Source: Heliocybe sulcata (lineage: Eukaryota; Basidiomycota; Agaricomycetes; Gloeophyllales; Gloeophyllaceae). Taken from it: a stretch of DNA of 64,000 bases. A model generated the notes under the pieces. It was not told the origin of the DNA. It ran no database searches and worked only from the letters and a program-made list of their open reading frames with translations. Positions 1 to 10,102 of the stretch are shown here, one piece after another. Location of the stretch: contig ML213507.1 of NCBI GenBank assembly GCA_004369045.1, positions 765,361 through 829,360 of the forward strand, in the 5' to 3' direction. Numbering within the stretch: the stretch's first letter is position 1; each line of letters begins with the position of its first letter. The translations under genes and the position numbers were made by a program.

Positions 1-841
1 GCACTGTTCCTACAGGTGGAGGATAAATATAGAATTATTCCGAGAGATATAGGATACCTGGAGCAATATTGGGTTGCAATTCTATACAAACATATACTAT
101 CAGTCTACTCAAATATCCTCCGATTTATTGGGCATTTGTTCGATTTTCTAGGAGCCATTCTACTACCATTTTCCATATCCATATGGTTTTCCCACAGCCC
201 CATACCGGGTTACGCCGGCATATCAGCCGGCCGATATTGTCGCGATACCCTTGCTGCTTCACCGGCGATATCGTCGTGATATAGGCCTTATATTGGAATG
301 ACTCAAGAGGACTGGATCTGAGTATGTACTGACTAGAAATAAGCCATGGGACCCATAATGTAATTTTTAGAGAGGAGGACAACACCCGGATACACTCCGG
401 ATGCATTCAGCGAGGTCCGACGGATACGCAGGAAGCTCCGCTCAAATTAGGAAAATCTATTTTGGTCACTATAGGCCAGCATCGCGTCCGATAGGGCCTG
501 TCGGGCCATATCTGGCCTGCACACTAAAGGGCCCAACGGGTCATGACGTAGTCGAATCCCTCCTGCCTAAGGTGTTCTGGACCCGGTGTCGGCCTTGGGC
601 ACAGTCACTGTGACATAAACGAAGCTTCCGAGATGATTCAGGCATAGCTAGCATCCACGACAGCGGACAGATCTGCTGCTAGTCTGCCGCCTTCGCCATA
701 AGGATCGATACGGACATTCGACGAGGGATGCTCAAGTGCTTGTCGAGCTCTGGAACATTGGAGACAGCTTCTTAAAGAGATGAAGCAGGCACTATAGTAC
801 ACACTGTGCAAGACGATACTGATACAGATGTTACAGGGATC
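1..841. other. Unassigned left flank
   Basis: No reading frame here joins into a recognisable protein and no RNA gene was seen. The 200-300 part is rich in CGATAT and CCGGC words. The stretch lies downstream of the Yippee-like gene, so at least its right end is probably 3' flank. Nothing further can be said. Confidence 0.4.
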
Positions 842-1425
842 CTAGTCGTCGAGAGTCCACGCGTTATCCTTGATGAGTTTCTCTCGCTCCAGTAGATATT
901 TCCCTATCCCTCCCAGTAAACTTCAGGCAATAGAATTAGAAGAAGATTACTGACCTTCCTTATATTTCTGCGACTGATCTGCCGCCTTATGATAGAACCA
1001 ACCCAGACGCTCGTTACAGCCCACGCAGAATACGTCTGCTACGGTGTGAACACCAGTCCTGCGTGCCACCAGCGGTAAGACTAGCGAGTCGGGGCCGGAC
1101 TTTTTCTCTCAGCTCACAGTAGGTGTCTATCCTCCTTCTTTCCAAGCTTGACGTTGACCGCGGAGTGTATCAAACTGAAAGTGAACCTCAGTAAGCAGGA
1201 GAGCACAGCCGGCAGAGACAATACTTGCTATCCTCTCCCTTCGCGTCCAGAGAAGTGTTTACTGATCAGTTCGTCCTGGAGAGTCTGACGGCCCATGAAC
1301 TTCCTGTTTATGTCGTTTCAGAGCGCACGCACGATGACCGCTGAACATTGCGAGCACGAAAAGTTCGGGCGGCCTAAGTAGACAGTGACAACATCCTGCT
1401 TGGTATCAGACGTCGTAGAGGCCAT
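842..1425 (-). CDS. Yippee-family zinc-binding protein
   Basis: Five exons (1425-1333, 1275-1229, 1174-1118, 1058-955, 903-842) give a 120-residue protein, the usual size for the Yippee/Mis18 fold (yeast Moh1, animal YPEL). Two CxxC pairs supply the zinc ligands: CSQC in exon 1 and CVGC in exon 4. The family signature [10 protein letters not shown] runs into a W-F-Y segment and then [15 protein letters not shown] near the C-terminus. The family is conserved but its biochemical role is poorly defined; links to cell division and to the Gid/CTLH ubiquitin ligase have been described for members. Intron 2 needs a GC donor (GCAAGT) to keep frame. The gene is head to head with the Ctr copper transporter, 246 bp apart. 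Confidence 0.9.
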
Positions 1426-1671
1426 GGCGAAGTTCAAAGCCCATAACCGCCAGGTCGCCACAAGACAGGAGGAACAGAGGAGAACCGATTTAGGTGGGTG
1501 CTATCAGGTCCGCATGAGTGCGTATTTGGCGTAGTTTTCGGAGTTCGCCATGCATGCTTCCAGCTCAGGAATAGACCACCGGTAGCAGTCGTACAGGCTT
1601 ACGCTGCACTTTCCTCTCCGCCATATCTCTTCTGCTCCCCAAGACTGTAATCGAATCACTACTCGCCGACC
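1426..1671. promoter_or_regulatory. Shared upstream region of Yippee and Ctr genes
   Basis: This 246-bp gap separates the start codons of two divergently transcribed genes, so it must hold both promoters. No clear TATA box or copper-response element could be pointed to by eye. Confidence 0.5.
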
Positions 1672-2389
1672 ATGGATCACGGTGGACACAGCATGCCTAT
1701 GATGTGTTCCATGCACATGCTTTGGTGAGTAGTTATGGGTGGTGCTATGCCGAATTACAGCTCACGGTATGCTCGACAACTCTAGGAATACCCAGATTGA
1801 GAACACATGTGTCGTCTTCTCCCAATGGCACATCTATACCAAGGGTCAATTCCTGCTCTCTTTCATAGCCATAGTGGCGCTGGGCGTCCTCTATGAGTGG
1901 TTACGCGAGTTCCAGAAGACGTTGGACCGCAGGATTGCCTTATCTCTCGCCCAGCAAGGGAAGGGGAAAGGACGGCTTAGTGGGAGGAGTACGCCGGATG
2001 CTGAGCGGGAGGAGACAGGTCTATTATCTGGTCGGCTTGCACTCAAGAAAGCAGGGTACGTTCTTTCATGTAAACAGTAGACCGTCCTTCTAAATCTCTG
2101 TTCCTTCATAGAACCCCTGTTCCTCCGTTACAAAGGGTGCTGCGTGCCGCGACGTACGGCCTGACTGTCTTCCTGTCTTTCTTCCTCATGCTGGTCTTCA
2201 TGACTTACAATGTACGTCTATACCTTATCTCTGGGCAGGAAGTAGCTGCTGACCTGAGGCATGCAGGCATATTTGATCTTGGCTGTGGTGCTCGGTGCTG
2301 CAGCCGGCAATTACGTCTTCAGTTCGCACATGGACGTGGACAGTGTTCTGGCAGGCGCTAGTGGTGGCAAAGGCATGGCGTGTCATTGA
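1672..2389 (+). CDS. Ctr-family copper transporter
   Basis: Four exons (1672-1724, 1786-2055, 2112-2211, 2267-2389) encode 181 residues, the size of Ctr2/Ctr3-like copper permeases. The N-terminus is His/Met-rich (MDHGGHSMPMMCSMHM), the usual copper-binding ectodomain. Three membrane spans follow: one around GQFLLSFIAIVALGVLY, a second with the MxxxM selectivity motif (MLVFM) and a third with the GxxxG packing motif (GAAAG). A loop rich in Lys/Arg/Ser separates spans 1 and 2. The protein would act as a trimer moving Cu(I) across the plasma or vacuolar membrane; which one cannot be told from sequence. It is divergent from the Yippee gene and converges on the proteasome gene 205 bp away. Confidence 0.93.
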
Positions 2390-2594
2390 TAGTACCCGAT
2401 GTGCGTGGTATGTACCATATATCAGCTGTCTTTGCATGCATCTCCTATAGTACCGGATATCTTGCTGTATGTCTGTATGTCTTCCGCTCCAAGTGCCCAT
2501 CTTATGATTGTAATTTCCAGACAAAGCGTCCGGGACAGCAAGAGCACGAAGGACAGCGGTAACAGATGGTGATATACAGTGCTCACTACGGACA

Positions 2595-3701
2595 TCATGC
2601 ACCGGTCATCTCGGCGTCGTCGTCTTTCTTTCCAAGATCGTGCTGCTGTAATAAGGCATCAATCTCCGCGGGCTTGTAGATTTTTGCCTTCGGCCGCTTG
2701 GTATTCTGGTCCAAGGTTAAGACAGCGAATTCGACTAAATGTAACGGCCTCATTAATGGTCTCTGTCGCGATAGAACGTGACAACTCACGCTTTTCGCTC
2801 CCCAGCGTCGTACTGTCCATTGTCTTGCTCATCACCCGCAGCACCAGCCCAATAGCCTCCTCGACCGTGATATCATCCTTATACTCCTGCTTCAATAAAC
2901 TCTGCGCCGTGCCGTTGTTCGCCCCGATACACGTCGCCTTCCACCCAGAGTAGTTCCCGGACGGATCGGAGTGGTAGAGCTGGAATTCATAGTGCGGGTC
3001 GTAGCCGGCGTACAGCAGGGACACGCCGAACGGGCGGAGACCACCATACTGCGTGTAGCCCTGCTTCATGTCACAGAGCCGCTGTGCGAGCATCTCGACG
3101 GGGATGTCTTCGTTGTAGGTGAAGAGGTGCCGTTGTGCGGCTGTTCGTGCGTAATTGACGAGGGAGTTGGCGTCGGCTGTGATACCAGCCACCCCGGCGA
3201 TAACATTCCTAAATCCATGATTGGCCTGATGTGAGTCGAGAGCGGCGGCGCGATCACGTACGAGTTGAGCAGGAAGATCTTCTCTCCGCTTCCTCCATAG
3301 CCACCCTCCTTCGCACCTGACATATCCAGGAGCTTGCCGGTAACCTTCTTCTCAGCTGCAAGGACCACGCCATCCTTCGCTAATACGCCAAGGACCGTCC
3401 CTGCATGCGAAATGGCCTCCATCGCATATTCGACTGCGCGTCATTGTAAGACATGAAGGGTGGTCCAAAGCTGCCAGTGAGCTTACTTTGGTACAAGCGG
3501 CCTGTAATGCATTAATGAGTAGCTTGTCAAGCTAGGAAACGATTTCACGCACCCTCGGGCGAGAAGATCGTTGTTCGACCTGTAGCATAGATCAACTATC
3601 CGTTAGCATGCTCCAGGAGAACGACGCACTGTCATAACGCCGTGCCTAAAGCGAAGATGAACATTATCTTACAAAACCAACCAGACATATGTGCTTACCA
3701 T
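2595..3701 (-). CDS. PRE9: 20S proteasome subunit alpha-3 (Pre9/PSMA4)
   Basis: Seven exons (3701-3699, 3645-3630, 3579-3553, 3501-3487, 3433-3262, 3208-2790, 2734-2595) sum to 263 residues. The N-terminal proteasome-alpha signature is present ([19 protein letters not shown] followed by IEYAMEAI), built from four tiny exons. [19 protein letters not shown], the [13 protein letters not shown] block and [13 protein letters not shown] match PSMA4/Pre9 better than other alpha subunits. The C-terminus is acidic ([11 protein letters not shown]), as in this subunit. It forms part of the outer ring of the 20S core and helps to gate substrate entry. An insert of about ten residues rich in Gly lies after KLLDM. 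The first coding exon is the ATG alone, followed directly by GTAAGC. Confidence 0.95.
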
Positions 3702-4061
3702 GGTTTATTCGTTGCAGGAGAAACTGAGGAAAGGGCAGGAGACGGGTGTGTGGATCGAAGCGTACGCACTGCACTGACGCGTCTCAATCAAGCAGACGCG
3801 TCCTGCGATCGGAGTTTGCCGTTGCCACCGGCGCCAGCCACATCCACAATGTGAAGTTACGCCTCAGGATGTTCCAAAAGGCAAGGGGGAACGGTCCAAG
3901 CGAGTTGCCAGAACATGATTTACTGCGTATCTACGTGATCAATGGGACGGCTAACCTCTAGTTCAGGAAGAGATATTACATGGCTCGTCCGACATGAAGC
4001 GATTCACCATTGAGTGGTTTCTGTAAGCACCGGGGATAGCTCAAGCTGAGCCTGTCCGGCT
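3702..4061. other. Intergenic, no gene seen
   Basis: This is the upstream region of PRE9 and the 3' flank of the next minus-strand gene. Both genes read leftward, so it contains the PRE9 promoter. No element was recognised. Confidence 0.4.
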
Positions 4062-5646
4062 CTACGACCCAGATGGATCCCTTCCAGCTAAATCCTCTCG
4101 AGCTTTCTGTACCTCAAGCTTTTCCAAAACAGCCTTGTGCAAGCTTGACTCCTTTCCTTTCTTTTTCGACGAAGTAGAAGCCTTCCCTTTTCCTTTGACG
4201 TCGGACTCTGCATGGCTGGGCATTCCGTCGGACGGCTGCGTCGCTGGCAGTGGCACTGGATCCTGTCTAGTCAGGTGAGAAGGAACGATAATAGGTGTCG
4301 GTCTGGGTGGTGGCGGCCACTGCGAACCAGTGAGTGGCATCCGTATTGATAAAGCATGCGAGCAGATCTTACACCGCGATGAGGTTGATTAAAGTGCAAT
4401 GCGGCCCATGGAGGGTATTCCCTTTCCAGGCGTATTATGTGATCCTCCAGGAACTTGAGACGGTCCAAAAGAGAATGAGGTATGGCAGGTACTAAGAAGA
4501 ACGGGTCAATATCAACGCATACGGACAACGGGCATGCGTTAGTCACCATAACGCACGGAGAAATGAGTTTCTATATTTTTGAGTCTCTCATCAAGGCCTG
4601 CATAGCGGTCGGCTGTGATGTCCGGACCAGCTGGAGGTCGGTTAGTGCTTGATAGTCCAACCGCTTCATTGTCACGATCTGGTTCCACCTTGACAGTCTT
4701 GCGTAGTGGACCCTCTTCATTCTTCGCAATGTCGTACTTCATCTGTAAATCCCTGTCGATAGGTTTGGCATCGGTGCGAGCGCAGGAGGGAATGGAGTCA
4801 ACGTCCATCTTCTCCGGATTATCGTCGCCGAGCAGTCGGCGACGCTTTTCAGATAGTGACTCTAGAAATTCACGCCGGTTCGAAGCGTCATTCTTGGCAC
4901 GATTTCGCGCAAGGAAGATAGATATTTCCTTGTTTATCTATACAATCCCGTGAGTTTAGGGTTGAGATACTGGCACCTATGAACTTACTGACGTCGGCGT
5001 GCGTGGTACATGGTTCCCCGAGAGATGTACGGAATCAAGCTTTCTTTCGTCCAAAGATCTCTCCAGCAAGTCTGTTGCTTCGTCAGCGTCAGACTCCAGC
5101 CGCTATACACCACCGTCAGAATCTTCGACGATCGACCTAACAAGCTCTATTCACCGTCAAATTTTTGCGCAGGTCAGACAAAGCAAGCGGGATTTCTTTT
5201 TTCTCAAAGTCCGGATTCATGACTAGCATATCTGCTTCAAAACCACGCAGTGCCTGTTTTAGACCCGCTTTCTCCAGGAATATCTTGATCACATTATCCC
5301 ATTCCCGCTTAAATTTGGGTGGCGGAGGTGGGCTCGGGCTAGGCGACTTAGGTTTGAGTTCTGGTACCGGCGGGGGTTGCTGCTGTTGTGTAGTCTGCGG
5401 GTATTGTTGCGGGTATGACGGGAATTGCTGTTGATATGCTTGACCAGGATGGTAGTAAGGCCACGGGTTTTGCCAAGCGTAGTTGTAATAAGGTTGTGCT
5501 TGAGAATATGAGGGTCCCGAGACGGGCGTGCCAGCCTGAAAGTGGGAAAAACTGTATGTTTGGCCTGCACCCAATGCTGTGGGAACAGATCCTTGACCTG
5601 CAGAATGAGACGGGCCCGCATCGGAAGGGGGAGGGCCCTGTGCCAT
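4062..5646 (-). CDS. Conserved-looking proline-rich hypothetical protein
   Basis: Five exons (5646-5155, 5102-4989, 4937-4547, 4491-4373, 4319-4062) give 457 residues. Residues 1-100 are low complexity (Pro, Gln, Tyr, Ser). Next comes a compact helical block near EWDNVIKIFLEKAG, with the segment RGFEADMLVMNPDFEKK, then a charged region with KRRRLL (possible nuclear signal). A final structured block contains LLDRLKFLEDHIIRLEREYP and PWAALHFNQPHRGWPPPPR. The tail is Lys/Ser-rich. The clustering of Trp/Pro and the short coiled-coil look like real domains, but I do not recognise the family. Nuclear location is inferred only from the basic stretches. In-frame codons extend upstream (SGQRIHEIFAQ), so a further 5' exon is likely and the start is uncertain. 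Confidence 0.75.
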
Positions 5647-5908
5647 CTGAGCGAATATCTCGTGAATACGCTGCCCTGACTTCGACGTTCAGTATGTTAA
5701 CGTTCGTACAATCATTACTAACCGTACCCAATTATGCGAGATATAGCGATTGAGAATATTCAATAAGCGCGGCTGGTACGCGACATGCAAATCAGAATTC
5801 CAAAGGATTGTGGCAAGTCCGTCTTCAGTCAGCGGTTACGTGACATGTTCTCGATCACACGCCTCAGCTTCCTTCTTCCGCCACTTATTACTCTGGGCTC
5901 TGCACTTC
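5647..5908. promoter_or_regulatory. Divergent promoter region
   Basis: This gap lies between the start codons of the proline-rich hypothetical gene (-) and the RNase P subunit gene (+). Its left part may include a missing first exon of the hypothetical gene (open frame with an acceptor TCAG just upstream of position 5680). No core element is obvious. Confidence 0.4.
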
Positions 5909-6704
5909 ATGGCAAAAAAGAACAGAGAGGAAGCACCAAATCCGAATAATATCAGCAGCAGAGACATCTTGCAGCGCATGAATTTTCTTTACCAGGCTGG
6001 CGCGTATCTCAGTACTCTCCCGGCCGAGGCGTCCTCGCGCGAAGCTCCTCATCCTGCGGCTGGACAGAAAAGAAGAAAGGCACGCGGAGCAAAGCATGTT
6101 AGACAAAAGGAGAGTAGACTAACCTCCGATGTGGCTCGAGCATATGTCGACTCCATGAGAACAGTTGGCCAGAGAACGGTTGTAAAATTGTATGTTTTCC
6201 AGAATCACCGTTATGCCTCATGTTTATGAGTGGTACCAGGGATCCCTCGGTGAAGAGAACACTCTGCCGATCTTGCAACCTGATTCTCATCCCGGGTACG
6301 ACGGCCACAGTGCGCATAAAATGTACGTTATACCTACGGGGACTTTAACCGCCCAGTCTCATGTCATATTATATGTTGCAGCATCTCCATCTCACGAGCA
6401 TGTCGTAACATATACATGCACGACCTGCAACAGCGCGAGGCGGATACCAGCCCCTCCGGTGCTCGTGGTGAATTCTGAAGTCAAAGCTGATAAGCAAGCT
6501 GAATCATCCTCGACGAACGTCGGTGATCCACAGGCTGCTGGGCCCGTCGAGAACATGGATGTCGATGCACAAGGCCATAAACTTTGTGCCAGTAAAACCA
6601 AGAGACGGAGGACGAATGCTACACGTTTACCACCTTTCTTCGAGCGACCTGTAGGCCATGTCGTATTTCGTGGAAATGACAAAGTCCCGGAGATTGCTAT
6701 GTAA
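5909..6704 (+). CDS. RPR2: RNase P protein subunit Rpr2/Rpp21
   Basis: Three exons (5909-6189, 6240-6322, 6382-6704) encode 228 residues. The N-terminal helical region (NNISSRDILQRMNFLYQAGA) and a basic linker precede the zinc ribbon made of two CxxC pairs: TLCRSCNLILIPGTTATVR and YTCTTCNSARRIP. This arrangement is diagnostic of the Rpr2/Rpp21/Snm1 family, which binds RNase P RNA and supports 5' maturation of tRNA precursors in the nucleus. The C-terminal 90 residues are a fungal extension with a basic patch (KTKRRR). Snm1 of RNase MRP is a less likely alternative. A possible promoter overlaps that of the divergent neighbour. It converges on the AAA+ gene 113 bp downstream. Confidence 0.9.
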
Positions 6705-6817
6705 CCTTGGCGACCACCTAAAAGCGTCCTGCTGGAACCTCCATACTTCGAGTATTGGTCGTCCGCAACCGGCCCTTTACCAACTCCCCGGAGTATGCTA
6801 AATGCGTCACTATGGTC

Positions 6818-9285
6818 TCATATGTCAGCCAGCACTTCCACGATAATCTCCTTTACTGTTCTTCGCTCCCACTCTATGTCCTGTTCCGTGGGCTTGAACG
6901 CGGGAGAAGGCCCAACAGCGCAGAACATGACGTTCCCCAGTATTTCATCCTGCGGCCCGTCCCGCACGCGCACTCTGTGAGACACCACTCGGGGCACCAC
7001 TTTGGCAACATCCGCCTCCGATACGTCCATCACCTCATGATCAGCGTGTCCTTGATCCTGCGTATCACGAGGATCCTCATGATCAGGTTCTGACTGACTG
7101 CCCACGCCGAGCTTGCGCACAGCATCACCGCCACCATCATCTCCCTTCCAGTCCCAGCTGACTCGCACGGTTGTCATGTCCTCGATCTCGCTCTCATAAT
7201 CCTCCGTCCTCGTCGAGCTCGTACGATTCCTCGAACGGGCGTGCGACTGGTCGTCCTCCCACTCTTCCGTCGTCTTCTCGCCGGTGGCGAGCCGTATCAG
7301 GTCTGTGCCCGTGCTGTCGCCGAATATGACGCGGTGGGCACGGACGAGGTCCTCCACGTCGATGTGCGCTCGTCTCGTGAGTAGAGTGCCGTCCAGCTCT
7401 GGGTGGTGTCTCGTGCCTGCGAAGAGGTCCGCGATGTACAGGGACAGGGCCGGATGGAGGTGGACCAGGCCCGAGTCCGCCGCGAGGGAGCGCAGAATAG
7501 CTAGTTCCGATGATTGTAGCAGGCCGCCTCTGACAGATGGTCCAAGCGAATCCGGGTCATAGCGGGAACGTGAATGATGAGAAGGAATCGATTCTCGAAT
7601 GTTATTCGCCAGTATTATATGGGCGCTCATCGCGAACCTGTCTAACTAGTGAATCGAAGCGTGAATATTGCATCCGAGCCAAGGGTTGGTTACGCAGATG
7701 TATGCTCACCAAGCCGTTATGAACAGATGGACGCTCGCGGTCGTCCAGTGGGCAAACATAGACTACGATGAAATCAGCAGGCAGGTTCCAGACCTCGCCT
7801 CCATCTTCGTCAAGGACGAGGCGCTTGTCCGCTAGCATTTGCATGAACGCCCTTTGGGCCGGAAGACCGACGTGTTCCAGCCCGGAAATCACAACTGCCC
7901 TCGGTAGAGTCAGTGGCGTGAATGGCGACGCTAGGACGGACTCGCTGTCCGCTGGAGTCTGCGCTAATGGAGGGCGTGTCTTGGCCCGCCTTCTTACAGT
8001 ATCCGGCGTCGTATTGAATGATATTTCGGACTGCTGTTCGTCACGGTTACGGACCGGGCCAAGGAGCGGGGACGACGACGTCGTGGTCGGAGTGCCGTTA
8101 TGACTTTGATCGGCAAAAGGACTGAACAAGTTTGAGCTGGACGCCGCCAGTTCACTCGTAATCGAGGAGGAGCGAGGGAGAAAGCTTCCGGAGGTAATTG
8201 TGCTGTGTGATTTGCGCGAACTGGATCTCTTTTTCCGGGATGAGGCGGAGGCCGAGGGCTGGGTAAGGAACAGCGAACGTAGGAAGTCGGTCGGGCTCCG
8301 TTTGGATCTACATTTCACTTTCTGGGTCGTGAAACCGAGCACGGAGGTCAAAATCTGTGCCGTGGCGTTGAAACATGGTCAGCTGCTGATGAGAGGAACA
8401 GAGAGGGACGCAAGGCATAAAGGAGAAGTAGAACTCTTGGAAGATAGGAACCGTAGAACTCCTGTTCAAGGCTCATGAATCAAAGCAGGCGCGTTTAACG
8501 GCCCGGTGCAGGTCCATGTTGGTGCCACCTCATAGTCTCCTAACTGATCGCATGCAGTGGGAAGCGAACAAAGGTGCATCTTATATAGATAGAATCGGTT
8601 ATTTCAGGTCATAGCCAATGGTGGCCCGATGACGCTCTATATCAGACGAAAATCAAGGCAGAGCATCATCAGTACATCAAGATAGAAGACTGGGAATGAA
8701 CTGCAACCGGTCGATCTTCAGTCGCAGTTCATCCCCAGCAGTAGGAGATCTTGATGCGGTACTCCGCAGTTAAGATGGTGCTGATAACAGGTAAGCTGAT
8801 TCAATAGTCGCCATCCATAGCAAACATCGGATAGCGGTGCTGACGACACCAAACTAGTGGTGAGTGGCGCACCTCGATACTATCATAGACTCGCAGCATC
8901 AACGCCAGAAGAGTGCACCCGTAAGGTACAAAATAGGTCTTCGGATCTTCTCCTGCACCATTTGGAGTTATATCGCTGGTGACTTGACACGGCGCTAACA
9001 GAAGCGACGTCTCGAGCCCCACGGATGCGTCCAAGCATTCTGCGACACCGTACTCAGAGCTGAAATACTCACCGAGGCTGCGATCTTCTGGACAGTACTT
9101 ATGTCCTCGTCCTGCGTACGGAGAATGAGATTCTTCTCACCGGCCACAAGACAGAGTAGTAAAGACTGGAAGATGAGAGGCTCGAGAGGTAGTGAGGGAG
9201 CAGCCGTTCGAAGCCTAGCCAAGAGATCAGGGAAGTAGCCCACAGTCCCTGGAGGCGATGCAGGATGACTGGTGACGCTGGCCAT
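6818..9285 (-). CDS. Magnesium chelatase-like AAA+ protein (fungal)
   Basis: Three exons (9285-9073, 8354-7710, 7645-6818) total 561 residues. Exon 1 has a helical start and GEKNLILRTQDEDIS where a Walker A loop would sit, but without GK(S/T). Exon 2 carries a Ser-rich insert and then the AAA+ core strand RAVVISGLEHVGLPAQRA, followed by FIVVYVCPLDDRERP and LLDRFAMSAHI, which matches the sensor-1 to lid region of MoxR/ChlI proteins. Exon 3 contains the lid helix DLFAGTRHHPELDGTLLTRR typical of the ChlI/MoxR lid, then an acidic tail. Fungi make no chlorophyll, so the name reflects fold only; the degenerate P-loop suggests a non-ATPase scaffold. Intron 1 is unusually long (718 nt) and holds an inverted repeat. 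Confidence 0.82.
8672..8762. repeat. Imperfect inverted repeat (foldback) in an intron
   Basis: Left arm 8672-8704 and right arm 8724-8762 are complementary over CATCAAGAT and GGG(A/G)ATGAACTGC with small gaps between, around a loop of about 19 nt containing a CCGGTCGATCTTCAG core. The hairpin sits in the 718-nt intron 1 of the AAA+ gene. It could be a small MITE remnant, a hairpin small-RNA source or chance. Confidence 0.6.
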
Positions 9286-10102
9286 CAGACGGCAACTAGC
9301 ACTGACCGTTCTGTCAGCAAGGCCGTATGGTAGGAGGGGCGGAAGGGCCGGAAATAGTCAGGTAAGCAGGTGCTGATGGTGAATGGCGATAATGTAGCGC
9401 AGACCGAGAGCGCGGGGGTAACCACCGCCACTGATGCTGCGCACCCAGACTGGGGGGGCAGATATCAGAAGTTATCGAGGATATTTAGATATTGAGTCCG
9501 TACCTCTGTTGGCCCGGCAGGTTTAGGACTGCAAGTGTAGCCAAGGGGCCTGGTAGCAGGCTTTCGAGTGCCAGTCGCACTGGTGTAGCGCCCGCAGGAG
9601 GATACTTTAGGAGAAGCAACTGGATCTACCCTGAATCTCGCGTACCACAATCCTTGATTTCATTAAGGCAGATGAGGGCCGGGATGAGAAGGTCAGCGAA
9701 GGTTAAAGGTAGTTTGTTTACATACCTTGCGAACGCGATGAACGTCGAGGGATACGGTGAAAGAGACCACATGCACGCGTCGCGAGAGGTGCGTGTTGAT
9801 GGCCGGACGTAAGCTTATGGCTGCATGGCTGCAAGCTTGGGACGCGCTGTCGACATGGCGATACAAGAACTCGTACGCAGTTATAGCTCGCCTTAAGACC
9901 GGCCGGCTATAATACTCAGGCGCCTTTTCTTTTCTTGAACTTTTCAGGAATTCGTATTGGTGCCCTGTATTTCTGTGAAGCTTTTCTTATCTAACAGGCT
10001 CGAGGCTTGTAGTCGCGTGTCGCTTGCATCCAGCCCGGCGCTTTCTCTTTTCCTCCTTTACCTCTTTCACCCTCCTCCGAGGGCGTTGGCGCCAGGGGAC
10101 GC
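9286..10102. other. Upstream spacer between divergent genes
   Basis: The region separates the AAA+ gene (-) from the membrane-protein gene (+). On the minus strand a possible small spliced gene can be sketched: an ATG near 9770 opening MWSLSPYPSTFIAFAR, a GTATGT donor, then a frame to about 9490. I do not recognise it and the coding signal is weak. An open frame further left ends in TGA that overlaps the AAA+ ATG as TGATG. No other feature was seen. Confidence 0.3.

Noticed and set aside
1504-1716. Minus-strand ORF overlapping Ctr exon 1
   Set aside because: Antisense shadow of the promoter and first Ctr exon.
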